Source: Diplodia intermedia (lineage: Eukaryota; Ascomycota; Dothideomycetes; Botryosphaeriales; Botryosphaeriaceae). Taken from it: a DNA stretch of 64,000 nt. Positions 62,764 through 64,000 of this stretch are shown here, one piece after another. A program made the position numbers and the translations under genes. A model generated the notes under the pieces. That model did no database searches. It saw nothing but the letters and a program-made list of their open reading frames with translations, and was not told where the DNA came from. How positions within the stretch are numbered: position 1 is the stretch's first letter; every line of letters starts with the position of its first letter. The DNA lies in assembly GCA_021495925.1 (NCBI GenBank), contig JAKEKT010000123.1:1-64000 (forward strand), written 5' to 3'.

Positions 62764-64000
62764 CTATATGAACGACCACTGGCAATGACAAGCATTCGAT
62801 GGGTCATCTCGCTTTTGCAGAGCCCTCCTCGAACTCTTGCTACTGCTCCCACTCTTGTAATCACTGTAGTCTGGATCCGACTCCGACAGCGTCACCACGA
62901 TCGTCTTGCCGTCTTTCAACGTCGGGACCATCCGTCCGTCATCAAGAAGTTGCATCTGTTGACAGTATGCTTCGTCCTTGGTAGACGTACGGCGTTCTTC
63001 GATCTTCACGATGCGCGGGTACCACTGGATGTCGTTGATGTCGGTATCGCCGGGGGTACTGCGTCGCTCGACCGGCGTTGGCGTAGTCGTCACGATGGCC
63101 GCACTATTTGTAGACACGATGGTGACCGGGGAAGGATACGTCGTCGCTGGTATCGAACTGCTCGATTGCGCAGGCGTCGCGTAATTGGTTGCTGAGGCCA
63201 GTCCGGACGACACCGCTGTGGACATGGCTGAGGACGTGTTCTGCTCCACGTAGATGAACGTCTCGAGGAAAGTCGAGTTCCAGATGCAGTACCATGGCTT
63301 GTCGCCGGCGACGACTTGATGACGAGACCGGAATCCCGAAGGCATATCGAAGCCAGCGGGCGGATAGGGAGAGTAACTACTGTCGTCACCTGAACTTGAG
63401 GAGTGCGCATCGCGTTTCTCATACTGAGCGCCAGCCGCAAATTCATCGGGTCTCAGGATGACAATCTTGTCGTACAAAGTCTGAAAATGCCACGCGGGTC
63501 CATCAGTGGGATTGTCAAGGTCAGTGACCAGGCTAAGCGCCTGGGGCTCGATGTTTGGCGCTTGACTTCCGTAGTTAACTCCCGTGTTGTTCTCCAAAGG
63601 CGACAGCCACATGGCGTAGGAGTTGGCTTTCCCATAGGATTTGACGTTGATCTCGAGAGGGGGTCCGTCCACGTTGCACGACCAAGCATCATTCTGCCCC
63701 GAGCTCGTGAGGCACTCATTGCTCGAGACGTCAGGGCTGCGGATTGGAAGCGCATACTTGCCCACAGGTAAGGCGGGAAGGCCGGTGGGAATCACTTGAA
63801 TGCTCGAAGCGTCGAACAATGATTCCGTACTAACCACCGTGACCATATCAGGCCTGTTGTTAGTGTCAGTATTACGAGGGATGTGGGCAGTCGCGCCCGA
63901 GGTCACTTACCGATCTTTGTTCTTTTCCATGTGTCCTTTGGCCATGAACGTGCCGATGACAACTCCCAATATTACTGCCAGTATCACAATGATAACGAGG
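62764..64000 (-). CDS. DUF7820-like single-pass membrane protein (5' end outside window)
   Basis: Last exon 63853-62764 and the end of the previous exon (64000-63911), joined across a 57-nt intron (63854-63910; donor GTAAGT, branch CACTAAC, acceptor AACAG). The partial upstream exon encodes a membrane helix, LVIIVILAVILGVVIGTFMA, followed by KGHMEKNKDR. The outer part has GLPALPVGKYALPI, conserved cysteines (NECL, WSCNV), YGSQAPN, a GPAWHFQTLYDKIVIL segment, PWYCIWNSTFLETFIYV, a Ser/Thr-rich stalk, and WYPRIVKIEERR with YCQQMQLLDDG, ending in CHCQWSFI. This is the pattern of DUF7820 proteins in fungi. Function unknown; the cytoplasmic N-terminus lies beyond the window. Confidence 0.75.

Noticed and set aside
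1..64000. CRISPR arrays, prokaryotic operons, insertion sequences
   Set aside because: No regularly spaced direct repeats of CRISPR type were seen, and gene structure is eukaryotic throughout.

Overview
The window is nuclear DNA of a filamentous ascomycete (Pezizomycotina). Evidence: genes on both strands with short GT-AG introns (mostly 50-90 nt, with CTAAC/CTGAC-like branch sites), an intron-bearing nuclear tRNA-Tyr gene, and fungus-specific families (Goodbye/NACHT STAND proteins, MCP1, DUF7137-like and DUF7820-like surface proteins). The protein families and GC-rich coding style suggest Dothideomycetes or a close relative, but that placement is an inference. No mitochondrial, bacterial or viral segment was seen.

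Layout. 0-2.5 kb: the 3' end of a membrane-protein gene, a dispersed-repeat copy and a broken O-methyltransferase. 2.8-13.4 kb: housekeeping block with MCP1 (heme/mitochondrial lipid homeostasis), a damaged-looking C2H2 zinc-finger gene, a RING-CH ubiquitin ligase, TFIIIC subunit TFC6, a small membrane protein and ETR1 (mitochondrial fatty-acid synthesis). 13.4-16 kb: gene-poor. 16.1-20.6 kb: a seven-exon NLR (membrane segment, lipase-like domain, NACHT, ankyrin repeats). 21-35.7 kb: MCM10, RNase H2 subunit B, a tubulin-tyrosine-ligase-like protein, two tandem pterin-dehydratase-like paralogs, COA4, BPL1 and HGH1. 36.8-43.4 kb: a large low-complexity protein, an ATP-grasp enzyme and a Skp1-like fusion protein, with dispersed repeats between them. 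44-48.7 kb: a second STAND gene (Goodbye, NACHT, TPR-like, cysteine-rich C-terminus) with an apparent frameshift. 48.7-51.3 kb: tRNA-Tyr, a degenerate tRNA-Ala-like sequence and duplicated segments. 51.4-58.2 kb: an RBR ubiquitin ligase, an F-box protein and a scrambled Gag-like relic. 58.2-64 kb: gene-poor DNA, a DUF7137-like membrane protein and the 3' part of a DUF7820-like protein running off the window.

Arrangement. Four head-to-head pairs share short intergenic regions (MCP1/zinc finger, RING-CH/TFC6, MCM10/RNase H2B, COA4/BPL1). MCM10 and RNase H2B both act in DNA replication and genome integrity. There is no biosynthetic cluster. The most unusual content is the pair of innate-immunity-type receptors, the Skp1 fusion, the decayed pterin-dehydratase pair, and a small dispersed repeat family carrying CGTCCGGA. 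Exon coordinates were worked out by eye from splice signals and reading-frame closure; they have no transcript support.
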